Shown piece after piece: positions 43,460 to 52,326 of a DNA stretch of 56,290 nt. A program made the translations under genes and the position numbers. The notes under the pieces were generated by a model, which saw only the letters and a program-made list of their open reading frames with translations, did no database searches and had not been told where the DNA came from. This DNA comes from CAMLHU01 sp039917855 (GTDB lineage: Bacteria > Gemmatimonadota > Gemmatimonadetes > Gemmatimonadales > GWC2-71-9), in contig JBDSIR010000099.1 of the NCBI GenBank assembly GCA_039917855.1, positions 1 to 56,290 on the forward strand. Direction: 5' to 3'. Each line of letters begins with the position of its first letter. The stretch's first letter is position 1.

Positions 43460-44736
43460 TCCCGCTCCTGCTCCGGGGTGGCCGGGTCATCGACCCGAGC
43501 CGGAATAGCGACGGCATCGCCGACGTGCTCGTCGTCGACGGTCGCATCGCCGCCGTGGGGCGCAACATCGGCCTCCCCGATGGCGCGCAGGTCCACGACG
43601 CCACCGGCAAGGTGGTGGCGCCCGGGCTCATCGACGTGCACGTGCACCTGCGCGAGCCCGGCTTCGAGGATATCGAGACCATCGCCACCGGTGCCGCGGC
43701 GGCCGCGGCCGGCGGCTTCAGCGCGGTCTGCGCCATGCCCAATACCGACCCGGTCATCGACAATCAGGCGTCGGTCGGCTTCGTGGTGGCGCAGGCGCGG
43801 AAGGCGGCCAAGGCCCGGGTCTACCCGATCGGCTGCATCACGATCGGGCAGAAGGGAGAGCGCCTCGCCGAGTTCGGCGAGATGGTGGGCGCTGGGGCGG
43901 TGGCGGTGAGCGACGACGGCAAGCCGGTCGCCTCGAGCCACATGATGCGGACCGCGCTCGAGTACGCCCAGATCTTCGGCATCCCCGTGGCCGACCACTG
44001 CGAAGACACCTCGCTCGCCGAGGGCGGTGCGATGCACGAGGGGATCGTCTCGATCCGGCTCGGCTTGAAGGGGATCCCCGCGGCGGCCGAGGAGATCCAG
44101 GTGGCGCGCGACTGCATCCTGGCCGAGCTCACCGGTGGACACGTCCACCTCTGCCACATGAGCACGCGCGGCTCGGTGGAGCTGATCCGGCGCGCCAAGG
44201 ATAAGGGACTTCGCGTCACCGCCGAGGCGGCGCCGCACCACTTCACCCTGACGCACGATCGGGTCGGAGGGTACGACACCAACGCCAAGATGAATCCCCC
44301 CCTCCGGGAGGCGGCCGACCGCGAGGCGATCCGCCAGGCGGTGAAGGACGGGACCATCGACGTGATCGCGACCGACCACGCGCCACACCATTATGACGCC
44401 AAGGAGCGGGAGTTCGACGACGCCCCCAACGGCATACTCGGCCTCGAGACCGCCCTTGGCCTCGCGATCCGCGAGCTGGTGAAACCCGGCCTCCTCACGC
44501 TGCCGGAGTTGATCCACCGGATGAGCACCCGCCCGGCCCAGGTCTTCGGCCTGGTCGGAGGGACGCTGGCGATCGGTGCCCCGGCCGACGTGGTGGTGTT
44601 CGATCCGGAACTGCCCTGGACAGTCGAAGCGGGCCGCTTCAGCTCGAAGAGCCGCAATACCCCCTTTGGCGGCGAGGAATTGATCGGCCGGGCCCTGCTC
44701 ACCCTGGTCGATGGCAGGATCGTCTTCCAACGGTAA
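43456..44736 (+). CDS. pyrC: dihydroorotase
   Basis: Type I dihydroorotase (amidohydrolase fold), 426 residues, closing carbamoyl-aspartate to dihydroorotate. Motifs are GLIDVHVHLREPG with the metal-binding HVH, CAMPNTDPVIDN, HLCHMSTRGSVELI, VTAEAAPHHFTLT and TDHAPHHYDAKE. Its stop codon (TAA 44734-44736) is also part of the first unit of the downstream repeat. It ends the pyrRBC cluster; carAB and later steps are elsewhere. Confidence 0.96.
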   Translation: MIPLLLRGGRVIDPSRNSDGIADVLVVDGRIAAVGRNIGLPDGAQVHDATGKVVAPGLIDVHVHLREPGFEDIETIATGAAAAAAGGFSAVCAMPNTDPVIDNQASVGFVVAQARKAAKARVYPIGCITIGQKGERLAEFGEMVGAGAVAVSDDGKPVASSHMMRTALEYAQIFGIPVADHCEDTSLAEGGAMHEGIVSIRLGLKGIPAAAEEIQVARDCILAELTGGHVHLCHMSTRGSVELIRRAKDKGLRVTAEAAPHHFTLTHDRVGGYDTNAKMNPPLREAADREAIRQAVKDGTIDVIATDHAPHHYDAKEREFDDAPNGILGLETALGLAIRELVKPGLLTLPELIHRMSTRPAQVFGLVGGTLAIGAPADVVVFDPELPWTVEAGRFSSKSRNTPFGGEELIGRALLTLVDGRIVFQR

Positions 44737-44838
44737 GGCGGTCGGGCGGTCGAGCGGTCGGGCGGTAGGGCGGTCAGGCGGTAAACCCGGATCTCTTCCA
44801 CTCTCGTCCCGCCTTACCGCCCGACCGCCTTACCGCCT
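44732..44838. repeat. inverted octamer element, unit GGTCGGGC (pyrC downstream)
   Basis: The forward arm of seven units (GGTAAGGC, GGTCGGGC, GGTCGAGC, GGTCGGGC, GGTAGGGC, GGTCAGGC, GGTAAACC; 44732-44787) includes the pyrC stop codon. The complementary arm is at 44807-44838. A short spacer is followed by CTAGATTCATAGACC and then the next gene. Confidence 0.9.
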
Positions 44839-44883
44839 AGATTCATAGACCGACCTTGACCCCCCCCAGAGGACCGGTCCGCG

Positions 44884-45756
44884 ATGGCTAAGTCGAATAC
44901 GGCAAGCGAAGACGCGGTCACCGCGCTGCTCGCCGAGCGCAACCAGTTCCAGACCTGGATCAACCGGCTCGATTCCACCAAGGACACGACCCCGTCCGCG
45001 GTCCGGTCCAAGGTGCTGAGCGACTACGAGGCCCGCCTCGAGCAGGTGCTCGCGAAGCTGGCCGAGCACGGCGACACCGTCCGCGCCCAGCTGGAACAGC
45101 GCAAGGTCCGCAAGGAGGAGCTCCAGGCCGAGGAGGCCAAGGCCAAGGAGACGCTGGCGGAGGCCGAGCTGCGCCACGCGGTGGGGGAGTACGACGAGGG
45201 GGACTGGACCAAGGTCCGGGCCGACTCGAACAAGTTGCTGGTGTCGCTGCGTGAAGAGTTGGCCAAGGTGGTCGAGGATATCGAACGCCTGGCCGAGGTG
45301 GCCAAGCTGATCGCAGCGCCCCCACCGCCGGAACCGAAGGCGGTCGTGCCGGAACCGAAGGCCCCGCCGCCGCCGCCCACCGCAGAGGCGGTCGATGCGA
45401 CCGCCACTGGTCCGCAGAAGCGGGAGAGCGGCCGGGCCGAGTTCGTGCCGAGCGCCGTCAAGGCAAAGCCGCCGGCCGACGAGCTCGAATTCCTCCGCGC
45501 CACGGTGGGTGAGGCCGAAGCGGCGCCGTTGCCGAAGATGACCCGGCTCGAAAGAGATAAGCGGCCCAAGGCCGAGCCTGCCGCCGCGCCCGCTCCCTCC
45601 GAGGCACCGGTGGTGGCCGCGGCCGAAGAGGCGGAGCTCCCCAAGCCGAAGGGGACGCCGGAGGTGCGGACCCTCAAGTGCCCCGAGTGCGGCACGATGA
45701 ACCGTCCGACGGAGTGGTACTGCGAGCGGTGCGGGAGCGAACTCGCGGGGGTGTAA
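44884..45756 (+). CDS. coiled-coil protein with C-terminal zinc ribbon, unknown function
   Basis: 290 residues: an N-terminal coiled coil (about 15-140, e.g. LEQVLAKLAEHGDTVRAQLE and VRKEELQAEEAKAKETLAEAE), a Pro/Ala-rich middle (APPPPPEPKA, APPPPPTAEA), and a C-terminal zinc ribbon CPECG...CERCG (residues about 266-286). No signal peptide, so it is cytoplasmic. I do not recognise a named family; it resembles lineage-specific proteins. A scaffolding or nucleic-acid-associated role is only a guess. Confidence 0.6.
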   Translation: MAKSNTASEDAVTALLAERNQFQTWINRLDSTKDTTPSAVRSKVLSDYEARLEQVLAKLAEHGDTVRAQLEQRKVRKEELQAEEAKAKETLAEAELRHAVGEYDEGDWTKVRADSNKLLVSLREELAKVVEDIERLAEVAKLIAAPPPPEPKAVVPEPKAPPPPPTAEAVDATATGPQKRESGRAEFVPSAVKAKPPADELEFLRATVGEAEAAPLPKMTRLERDKRPKAEPAAAPAPSEAPVVAAAEEAELPKPKGTPEVRTLKCPECGTMNRPTEWYCERCGSELAGV

Positions 45757-45762
45757 CTAGTG

Positions 45763-45892
45763 TGCGGTAAGCGGTGAGCGGTGAGCGGGCCCTTGTCGAA
45801 GGGTCCGCTTTCATTTGCGGGCATAAAGAATCGGGGGACCCCATTGCTGGAGCCCCCCGCTTACCGCTCACCGCTCACCGCTCACCGCTTAC
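45763..45892. repeat. inverted heptamer element, unit GCGGTGA (convergent gene ends)
   Basis: The forward arm GCGGTAA-GCGGTGA-GCGGTGA (45763-45788) faces reverse units CCGCTTA and CCGCTCA x3 (45856-45892), which overlap the rpsT stop codon. It lies between convergent genes. A further hairpin (CCCTTGTCGAAGGG) in the spacer suggests it ends transcription in both directions. Confidence 0.9.
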
Positions 45893-46143
45893 TTCTTGGC
45901 GGCGACGGCGGCGGCGAGGCGCGACTTCATCCGGCTCGCGTTGGCGCGATGCACGAGATTCTTCCGGCCAGCGCGGTCGAGCAGGGTACTGGCCTCGAGG
46001 AACGCCTTGGTCGCCTCGGCCTGGGTGGCGGCGGCACGGACGCGCTTGACGGCGGTCCGGAGCTCGGAGCGCTGGGCACGGTTCCGCTCGGCGGCGGAGA
46101 TGGACTTGCGGAGCGCCTTCTTGGCGGACTGGATGCGCGGCAC
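45889..46143 (-). CDS. rpsT: 30S ribosomal protein S20
   Basis: An 84-residue primary 16S rRNA-binding protein. The sequence MPRIQSAKKALRKSISAAERNRAQRSELRTAVKR and the C-terminal LVHRANASRMKSRLAAAVAAKK are diagnostic. Highly basic and alanine-rich, as usual. It is alone on the minus strand among plus-strand genes, with its own good promoter (46207-46235). Its stop codon lies in an inverted heptamer array. Confidence 0.96.
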   Translation of the reverse strand: MPRIQSAKKALRKSISAAERNRAQRSELRTAVKRVRAAATQAEATKAFLEASTLLDRAGRKNLVHRANASRMKSRLAAAVAAKK

Positions 46144-46206
46144 TGATCCCTCACGTGGTACGGTGGCCCAAGCAGCCCCGCTCGGGCCGCCCTCAGGCAG
46201 ACCTTA

Positions 46207-46235
46207 AGCATAAGCGGGGCAGCGGGTTGGGTCAA
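46207..46235 (-). promoter_or_regulatory. sigma70-like promoter of rpsT
   Basis: On the minus strand, TTGACC (46235-46230), a 17-base spacer, and TATGCT (46212-46207) precede the rpsT ATG at 46143 by about 60 bases. It is the best consensus-like promoter seen in the window. Confidence 0.75.
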
Positions 46236-46280
46236 GGAACAGGGGTCGCGGTGTCCGGGGCCCAAGGTTAAACTTGAGCC

Positions 46281-47036
46281 GTGACCTCCCCGAGCGCTGC
46301 TTCGCAGCCCCCGACCACCGCGCTCGGCGCCGATCCGGGCTTCGTGGTCCGGCTCGACGCCTTCACCGGCCCGCTCGATCTCCTGCTCCACCTCCTGCGC
46401 GAGGACCAGGTCGAGATCGCCGATATCCCGATCGCGCGGATCGCGACGCAGTTCCTCTCCTGCATCCACCAGCTCGGGCTCAACCAGGCCGCGGATTACC
46501 TCGAGATGGCTGGACGGCTGCTGCGGCTCAAGGCCGCGATGCTCCTCCCCCGTCCGAGCGATGACGATTGGGAGGACCCGCGCCACGAACTGGTGCGCCG
46601 GCTGCTCGAATATCAGCAGATCAAGGAGATCGTCAGCTGGTTCGAACGCTCGGCCGAGCGGCGGTCGCTGCAGTACGTGCGCGGCTACATCCCGCCGCCG
46701 CCGGAGATCCCGGAACTGCCGCTGACGCTCGACCTGCTGGCCCTGCTCGAAGCGGTACAGCGCGTCATCGAAGGGATCCCCGACCCGGTGCTACACCGGG
46801 TGGTGGTGCGCCCTCTCGATATCGAGGGGGCGACCGCGCGGATCGAACAACTCCTCGCCGACAAGGCCGAGTTCGGCTGGCGCGAAGCACTGGGTGAGCG
46901 CCCCGGTATCGTGGATGTGCTGAGCACGTTCCTCGCCCTCCTGGAGCTCGCCAAGCGCGGGCTCCTCCACCTCCACCAGTCGGCACCGTTCGCCGACATG
47001 GTCATCCGCCGTGACACCGCTCTCGCAGTTGATTGA
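46281..47036 (+). CDS. scpA: segregation and condensation protein A
   Basis: The kleisin subunit of the SMC-ScpAB condensin, 251 residues. The conserved N-terminal part (VRLDAFTGPLDLLLHLLREDQVEIADIPIARI) and the LEMAGRLLRLKAAMLLP region that binds the SMC neck are present. The C-terminal winged helix ends LLELAKRGLLHLHQSAPFADMVI. The GTG start at 46281 follows a short leader. It overlaps scpB by 26 bases. Confidence 0.95.
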   Translation: MTSPSAASQPPTTALGADPGFVVRLDAFTGPLDLLLHLLREDQVEIADIPIARIATQFLSCIHQLGLNQAADYLEMAGRLLRLKAAMLLPRPSDDDWEDPRHELVRRLLEYQQIKEIVSWFERSAERRSLQYVRGYIPPPPEIPELPLTLDLLALLEAVQRVIEGIPDPVLHRVVVRPLDIEGATARIEQLLADKAEFGWREALGERPGIVDVLSTFLALLELAKRGLLHLHQSAPFADMVIRRDTALAVD

Positions 47037-47601
47037 GGCGGCGCTCTTCAGCGCCAACCGTCCCCTGACCGTCGAGGAGCTGCAGACCCTCGAGGCCGGG
47101 GCGACGCTCGCCGACGTGCGCACCGCACTGGACCAGCTGCGCGAGCACTACGACTTCGACCAGCACGCGGTCGAGCTGGTGGAGCTCGCCGGTGGCTACC
47201 AGATCCTGACGCGGCCGAACTTCGCCCAGGCCATCGAGCAGGCGGGGTTCACCCAGCGCACGCCGCGCCTCACCGGCGCCTCGCTCGAGACCCTCGCCAT
47301 CATCTCCTACCGCCAGCCGGTGGGTCGCGCCGAGATCGAGGAGATCCGGGGTGTCGCCGCGGGGGGTGTGCTCCGCGCCCTCCAAGAGCGGGGGATGATC
47401 GAGGTGGTGGGTCGCTCCGAACAGCTGGGCCGGCCCATGCTCTACGGCACCACCGCGCTCTTCCTCGAGCTCCTCGGCCTCAAGGACCTCGCCGAGCTCC
47501 CGCGCGCCGAGGAACTCACCATCGCCCTCCAGCCGCCGCGGCCTCCGGAGGCCGATGCCCCTGGTGAGGACGCCGCCGCCTCCGTGCCGGCCGACCGATG
47601 A
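47011..47601 (+). CDS. scpB: segregation and condensation protein B
   Basis: The kite subunit of bacterial condensin, 196 residues. It has two winged-helix domains, with signatures LIEAALFSANRPLTVEEL and TGASLETLAIISYRQPVGRAEIEEIRGV, and LGRPMLYGTTALFLELLGL near the end. The tail is proline/alanine-rich and probably disordered. GTG 47011 inside scpA gives the proper start. It overlaps rluB. Confidence 0.95.
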   Translation: MTPLSQLIEAALFSANRPLTVEELQTLEAGATLADVRTALDQLREHYDFDQHAVELVELAGGYQILTRPNFAQAIEQAGFTQRTPRLTGASLETLAIISYRQPVGRAEIEEIRGVAAGGVLRALQERGMIEVVGRSEQLGRPMLYGTTALFLELLGLKDLAELPRAEELTIALQPPRPPEADAPGEDAAASVPADR

Positions 47602-48320
47602 GCGAGATGCGTCTCCAGCGCGCCCTCGCCCAGGCGGGGATCGCGTCCCGCCGGAATGCCGAGGACCTCATCACGTCGGGCCGCGTGCGCGTCGACGGCA
47701 AGGTGGCCGAGCTCGGCTCCAAGGTCGACCCGACCAAGCAGAAGATCACCGTGGACGGCAAGCTCACTCGCAAGGTGGCCAAACGGTGGATCGCCATGCA
47801 CAAACCGCTCGGCGTGGTCACCACCGCCTCGGATGAGCAGGGACGCCAGACCGTGATGGACCTGATCCCGAATCCGCGGGGACTGACCTACGTAGGGAGG
47901 CTCGACATCAATACGACGGGCCTGCTGCTCCTGACCACCGATGGCGACGCGGTCCACCGTCTCACGCATCCCCGGTGGCATCTGGGACGCCGATATGTGG
48001 CGCTGGTCCACGGCCCGAGCACTGCGGCTCTCACGGGTCTCGTGAAGCAGAGCACCGTGGTCGAGGGCCGGCCGGTGAAGGTCACCGGGCTCCGGGTGCG
48101 CGAAGGGAAGGACGGCCGCAGCGTGGTCGACCTCCTGATCCACGAGGGGCGCAATCGGATCGTCCGAAAGTGGTTCGAGGCGCTGGGGTGCAAAGTGGAT
48201 CGCCTCGCGCGATTGCAATACGGTCCGATCAAGCTCGGTGATCTCGAGCCGGGCCGGTGGCGGGTGCTGGAGCCGAAGGAAGTGGCGGAGATCTACAAGG
48301 CGATCGGATTGAAGGAGTGA
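47598..48320 (+). CDS. rluB: 23S rRNA pseudouridine synthase (RluB/RsuA family)
   Basis: A 240-residue enzyme with an N-terminal S4 RNA-binding domain (MRLQRALAQAGIASRRNAEDLI) and a catalytic domain with D103 in VGRLDINTTGLLLLT. The EGRNRIVRKWFEALG segment is typical. By context (scpA-scpB-rluB, a widespread linkage) it is most likely RluB, which modifies 23S rRNA, but RsuA-type specificity cannot be ruled out. Confidence 0.9.
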   Translation: MSEMRLQRALAQAGIASRRNAEDLITSGRVRVDGKVAELGSKVDPTKQKITVDGKLTRKVAKRWIAMHKPLGVVTTASDEQGRQTVMDLIPNPRGLTYVGRLDINTTGLLLLTTDGDAVHRLTHPRWHLGRRYVALVHGPSTAALTGLVKQSTVVEGRPVKVTGLRVREGKDGRSVVDLLIHEGRNRIVRKWFEALGCKVDRLARLQYGPIKLGDLEPGRWRVLEPKEVAEIYKAIGLKE

Positions 48321-48332
48321 TGGACCTCCAGA

Positions 48333-48555
48333 GGCTGCTGGCTACTGGCTGCTGGCTGATCCCAATGGCCACGGAGCTCCGTCAGCGGTAGGAACAGCCA
48401 GTAGCCAGTAGCCAGGAGCCCGTGTGAACACGACCCGCTCCACCAAATACGGTGGCTCCTGGCTACTGGCTCCTGGCCGCTCCAAGTTGATTCAGGAGTT
48501 CGTTCGAGCTAGGAACAGCCAGTAGCCAGTAGCCATTTGCCAGAAGCCAGTAGCC
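48333..48555. repeat. double inverted heptamer element, unit GGCTACT (rluB-moxR)
   Basis: Four arms in a row: forward 48333-48358, reverse 48395-48420, forward 48454-48478, reverse 48516-48555. All are built from GGCTACT/GGCTGCT/GGCTCCT or its complement (AGTAGCC). Two stacked hairpins or one long alternative fold can form. It fills the 260-base gap between rluB and moxR. Confidence 0.9.
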
Positions 48556-48580
48556 GGATCGAAAAAGACCTGCTCCACCC

Positions 48581-49579
48581 ATGGGACACATGACCGCACC
48601 ACGCATCAGCGCCAGCCAGCATGCCCCCGTCGATCCCGCGCCGATCCAGGCCGCCCTGCAGCAGGTGGCCAAGCGGATCGTCGGGCAGGAGTCGATGATG
48701 GAGCGGCTCCTCATCGGCCTGCTCACCGGCGGGCACGTCCTGCTCGAGGGGGTGCCGGGACTCGCCAAGACCCTGGCGGTGCGCACTCTGGCCGAGACGG
48801 TGCGGGCGAGCTTCTCGCGCATCCAGTTCACTCCCGATCTCCTCCCTGCCGACGTGATCGGGACCCTGATCTTCGACCAGAAGTCGCAGGAGTTCCGGGT
48901 CCGGAAGGGACCGATCTTCGCCCACATCGTGCTGGCCGATGAGATCAACCGGGCGCCGGCCAAGGTGCAGTCGGCCCTGCTCGAGGCGATGCAGGAACAT
49001 CAGGTCACCATCGGGGGGACCACCTTTCCGCTCCCCGAGCCCTTCCTGGTGCTCGCCACCCAGAATCCGATCGAGAGCGAAGGGACCTATCCGCTCCCCG
49101 AAGCGCAGCTCGACCGCTTCCTGCTCAAGGTGCGGGTGGTCTATCCGACGCGGGAGCAGGAGCGCGAGGTGCTGCTCCGGATGAGCAGCGGCCTCCCCAT
49201 CCCGGTCGAGTCGGTGCTCGATCCCGCCGGGATCCTCGCGGCGCGCGCGGCGGTGGCCCAGGTATACATCGACCAGAAGCTGGTGGACTACATGGTCGAC
49301 CTGGTCCGCGCCACGCGCGAACCGGGGCTCGCCGGATGCGCCGACCTCAAGCCGCTGGTGGCTTTCGGGGCCTCGCCCCGTGCGTCGATGGCGCTGGCGC
49401 AGACGGCGCGGGCCCACGCCTTCCTGCGCGGCCGTGGCTACGTGATCCCCGACGACGTCAAGTCGATGGCGCCCGATGTGCTCCGCCACCGCGTCATCCT
49501 CACCTTCGAGGCGGAAGCGGAGGAGCTGGATGCCGATCGGGTGATCGCGCGCCTCCTCGACGCGGTGCCCACCCCGTGA
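48581..49579 (+). CDS. MoxR-family AAA+ ATPase
   Basis: A 332-residue AAA+ ATPase of the MoxR class, thought to remodel or activate von Willebrand (VWA) proteins encoded next to it. Walker A GVPGLAKT is at residues 57-64. LADEINRAPAKVQSALLEAMQEHQVTIGG holds Walker B and the MoxR insertion, and LVLATQNPIESEGTYPLPEAQLDRF is sensor 1. ATG 48581 or 48590 can serve as start. It heads the Bat-type operon. Confidence 0.93.
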   Translation: MGHMTAPRISASQHAPVDPAPIQAALQQVAKRIVGQESMMERLLIGLLTGGHVLLEGVPGLAKTLAVRTLAETVRASFSRIQFTPDLLPADVIGTLIFDQKSQEFRVRKGPIFAHIVLADEINRAPAKVQSALLEAMQEHQVTIGGTTFPLPEPFLVLATQNPIESEGTYPLPEAQLDRFLLKVRVVYPTREQEREVLLRMSSGLPIPVESVLDPAGILAARAAVAQVYIDQKLVDYMVDLVRATREPGLAGCADLKPLVAFGASPRASMALAQTARAHAFLRGRGYVIPDDVKSMAPDVLRHRVILTFEAEAEELDADRVIARLLDAVPTP

Positions 49580-49581
49580 AT

Positions 49582-49666
49582 GTGACTGGTGACCGGTAAC
49601 CAGTGACCGGGCCTACGGTGGCGGATCTGCCTTGGGCCCGGTCACAGGTCACTGGTCACTAGTTAC
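49582..49666. repeat. inverted heptamer element, unit GGTGACC (moxR-DUF58)
   Basis: The forward arm 49582-49613 and the reverse arm 49634-49666 are complementary over about 32 bases with five mismatches, mainly at unit-variable positions. Units are GGTGACC/AGTGACC/GGTAACC. The arm starts two bases after the moxR stop and ends seven bases before the DUF58 ATG. Confidence 0.9.
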
Positions 49667-49673
49667 CCCTCTC

Positions 49674-50555
49674 ATGACCACCATCTCCCCGCAGATCCTC
49701 AAGCAGGTCAAGCGGATCGAGCTCCGCACCCGCGGGCTGGTGACCTCGCTCCTGGCCGGGGAGTATCGCTCGGTCTTCCGCGGCCTTGGGATGGAGTTCG
49801 CCGAGGTGCGAGCCTATCAGGACGGCGACGACTTCCGCGCCATCGACTGGAACGTCTCCGCGCGACTCGGCCACCCATACATCAAGACCTTCACCGAAGA
49901 ACGCGAGCTCACGGTCCTCCTCGTCGTGGACCAGTCGGGCTCGGCACGCTTCGGCGTCCCGCGCACCAAGGCCGATGTCGGCGCCGAGGTGGCGGCGGTG
50001 CTGGCGCTCGCGGCCGCGCGCCAGAACGACCGGGTGGGCGCCTTGCTCTTCAGCGATCATGTCGAGCGGGTGGTGCCGCCGGGCAAGGGGCGTCGCCACG
50101 CGCTCCGGGTGGTGCGCGACATGCTGGCCTTCACGCCCACCGGGAAACGGACCGACCTCGCGGGCGCGCTCACCTACGCTGCGCGACTCCTGCGGCACCG
50201 CTCCATCGTGGTGGTCCTCTCCGATTTCGCCGCGCCGGGGTGGGAGCGTCCCTTGCGCCGGCTCGCGCTCCGGCACGAGGTCGTGGCGGTGACGGTGGAC
50301 GATCCCCGCGAGCGCGAGCTCCCCGACGCTGGGTGGATCGAACTCGAGGACCAGGAGAGCGGGCGCCGGGTGCTGGTGGACTCGGGCGACCCCGGCGTGC
50401 GCGGCCGGATGGCACGCGCATCCGAAAAAGAGCGCGACGAACGGGCCCGCTCGCTCAGGGTCGCCGGGGTCGAGCAGCTCGTGCTCGCGACCGACAAGGA
50501 CTACGCCCCACCGCTCCATCGCGCCTTCGCGCGCCGCGCCCACCGCCGCCGATGA
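49674..50555 (+). CDS. DUF58 domain protein (Bat operon)
   Basis: A 293-residue cytoplasmic protein with the DUF58 signature EYRSVFRGLGMEFAEVRAYQDGDDFRAIDWN followed by a VWA-like domain (TVLLVVDQSGSARFG and SIVVVLSDFAAPGWE). DUF58 proteins pair with MoxR ATPases. The earlier in-frame start at 49632 lies inside the repeat arm, so ATG 49674 is preferred. It overlaps the next gene by four bases. Confidence 0.9.
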   Translation: MTTISPQILKQVKRIELRTRGLVTSLLAGEYRSVFRGLGMEFAEVRAYQDGDDFRAIDWNVSARLGHPYIKTFTEERELTVLLVVDQSGSARFGVPRTKADVGAEVAAVLALAAARQNDRVGALLFSDHVERVVPPGKGRRHALRVVRDMLAFTPTGKRTDLAGALTYAARLLRHRSIVVVLSDFAAPGWERPLRRLALRHEVVAVTVDDPRERELPDAGWIELEDQESGRRVLVDSGDPGVRGRMARASEKERDERARSLRVAGVEQLVLATDKDYAPPLHRAFARRAHRRR

Positions 50556-51355
50556 CCGCGCTCGTCGTCCTCCTCCTGCTGCAGGGGACCGCGCCCACGG
50601 TGGGCGACACGGTCTGGGTGACCCGCACCGTCCAGGTCCGGGCCGGCGCCGTGGTGCGCCCCGGCGCGTGGCCCGATGAACCGGGGAGCATGGTCCAACC
50701 GCTAGGTCCGGCCGTCATGGTGCGTCGCGGCGATTGGGTCGAGATCCGCTATGCCCTCGTCGCGTGGGCGCCCGGCGAACACCGGCTCGACATCCCCGGT
50801 CCGGCGGTGCTGGGCCCGGGAGCGGCCTCCGACTCGCTCCCCGCCGTGCCGGTGACGCTGTATATCGAAAGCGTGCTCCCTGATTCGATCGACCCTGAAT
50901 CGGCGCAGCCGCAGCCGCCGGCGGCGACGGTCGGGTGGACCGAGACCTCGTGGGGCCCGCCGGTCCAGCTCGGCCTGCTCGGTCTCGCCTTCGGGGCCGG
51001 GGTGCTCTGGGTCGGGCGACGGCGGAGACGGGTGGTGGAGGCGAAACGCGCGGCGACGCCGCCTCCCCCTGACGCCCTCCGCTGGGCGCGCGCCGGGGAG
51101 CTCCGGGCGGCCCAGGCGGCGGCACTCGCACGGCTGCGCGTGGCGGTGGCCCACGCAGTCCCGGCCGCGACGACCTCGCTCGCCATCGAGTCGCTCCTTG
51201 CGGCGCTCCGTCCGGCCCGGCCCGATTGGCCGTTGCTCGAGATCGAAGGGCTGCTGGTCGCTCTCGAGGCCGAACGCTTCGCCCCGGGCGAGGGTGATCC
51301 CGATCTGGTGGAACGCGCCGATGCGTTGCGGGTGACCCTGGAGCGGGCCGGATGA
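50552..51355 (+). CDS. Bat-operon membrane protein of unknown function
   Basis: 267 residues with an N-terminal hydrophobic stretch (ALVVLLLLQGTAP), an extracytoplasmic beta domain (VQVRAGAVVRPGAW, GDWVEIRYALVAWAPGEHRLDIPGP), one membrane helix (LGLLGLAFGAGVLWVG, about residues 148-163), and a cytoplasmic helical tail. It occupies the slot of DUF4381-type genes in other MoxR/Bat clusters. That position supports a supporting role for the VWA proteins, but no activity is known. Confidence 0.65.
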   Translation: MTALVVLLLLQGTAPTVGDTVWVTRTVQVRAGAVVRPGAWPDEPGSMVQPLGPAVMVRRGDWVEIRYALVAWAPGEHRLDIPGPAVLGPGAASDSLPAVPVTLYIESVLPDSIDPESAQPQPPAATVGWTETSWGPPVQLGLLGLAFGAGVLWVGRRRRRVVEAKRAATPPPPDALRWARAGELRAAQAAALARLRVAVAHAVPAATTSLAIESLLAALRPARPDWPLLEIEGLLVALEAERFAPGEGDPDLVERADALRVTLERAG

Positions 51356-52326
51356 ACTTCTCGCGTCCCCTCCTGCTCCTCCTCCTTTTCCTGCCGGTCT
51401 GGTGGCTCTGGCACCGGCGGCGCCGTCCCGCCCAGGTGCCGGGGTACAGCAACACCGGCCTGGTGGCGGAGGCGTCGCGCGGCGCGTGGATCGTGCGTCT
51501 GCCGCCCGCGCTCCGCGCGCTCGGCCTGCTGGCGCTCGCCATCGGGATCGCGGGTCCGCGGGTGGGCGGGGATGAAGTGGAGACCAAGCAGGAAGGGATC
51601 ACCATCGCCATCGCGCTCGACATCTCGAGTTCGATGCTGGCCGAGGATTTCGCGCCCTCGAACCGGCTGGAGGTCGCCAAGCAGCAGGCGCTCGGATTCA
51701 TCCGCGGCCGGACCAGCGACCGGATCGGGCTCGTGGCCTTCGCCGGCGAAGCGGTGACGCTGGTGCCCGTCACCACCGACTATCCGGTGCTCGAGCGCGC
51801 GGTCCGGGACCTCCGCATCGGGATCCTCGAGGACGGGACGGCGATCGGGTCGGGGCTCGCGACCGCGGTGAACCGGCTCCGCCGGGTGCCCGACAAGTCG
51901 AAGGTGGTGGTCCTCCTTACCGACGGCGAGAACAATCGCGGCACGGTCGATCCCCGCACGGCGGCCCACGCCGCCGCAGCGCTCGGCATCAAGGTCTACA
52001 CCATCGGCGTCGGCAGTGAGGGGCAGGCCGCGGTGCCGACGGGGCGGGGTCCCGCCGGGCTCCGCTACGAAGTGTTGCCGGTGCGGATCGACGAGCCGCT
52101 GCTCCGGGAGATCGCCGATGCCACCGGAGGGCGTTACTTCCGCGCCAAGGACTCCGATGCGCTGGCCCAGATCTTCCTGCAGATCGATCGGCTGGAAAAG
52201 TCCCAGATCCGGGTCACGCGCTACATCCGCTACGATGAGTTGACGCGCCCCTTCGTCCTCGTGGCCCTGGCCGCGCTGGCGCTCGAGCTCCTCCTCTCGG
52301 CGACGGTCGCCGTGCGGGTGCCCTGA
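51352..52326 (+). CDS. batA: BatA-type VWA membrane protein
   Basis: A 324-residue inner-membrane protein with an N-terminal helix, a VWA domain and a C-terminal helix. The metal-binding MIDAS motif is DISSS at residues 90-94 (ALDISSSMLAEDF), and TDGENNRG follows. VWA proteins of this type act with MoxR in envelope stress tolerance in Bacteroidetes and spirochaetes. The ATG overlaps the upstream stop by four bases. Confidence 0.92.
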   Translation: MNFSRPLLLLLLFLPVWWLWHRRRRPAQVPGYSNTGLVAEASRGAWIVRLPPALRALGLLALAIGIAGPRVGGDEVETKQEGITIAIALDISSSMLAEDFAPSNRLEVAKQQALGFIRGRTSDRIGLVAFAGEAVTLVPVTTDYPVLERAVRDLRIGILEDGTAIGSGLATAVNRLRRVPDKSKVVVLLTDGENNRGTVDPRTAAHAAAALGIKVYTIGVGSEGQAAVPTGRGPAGLRYEVLPVRIDEPLLREIADATGGRYFRAKDSDALAQIFLQIDRLEKSQIRVTRYIRYDELTRPFVLVALAALALELLLSATVAVRVP

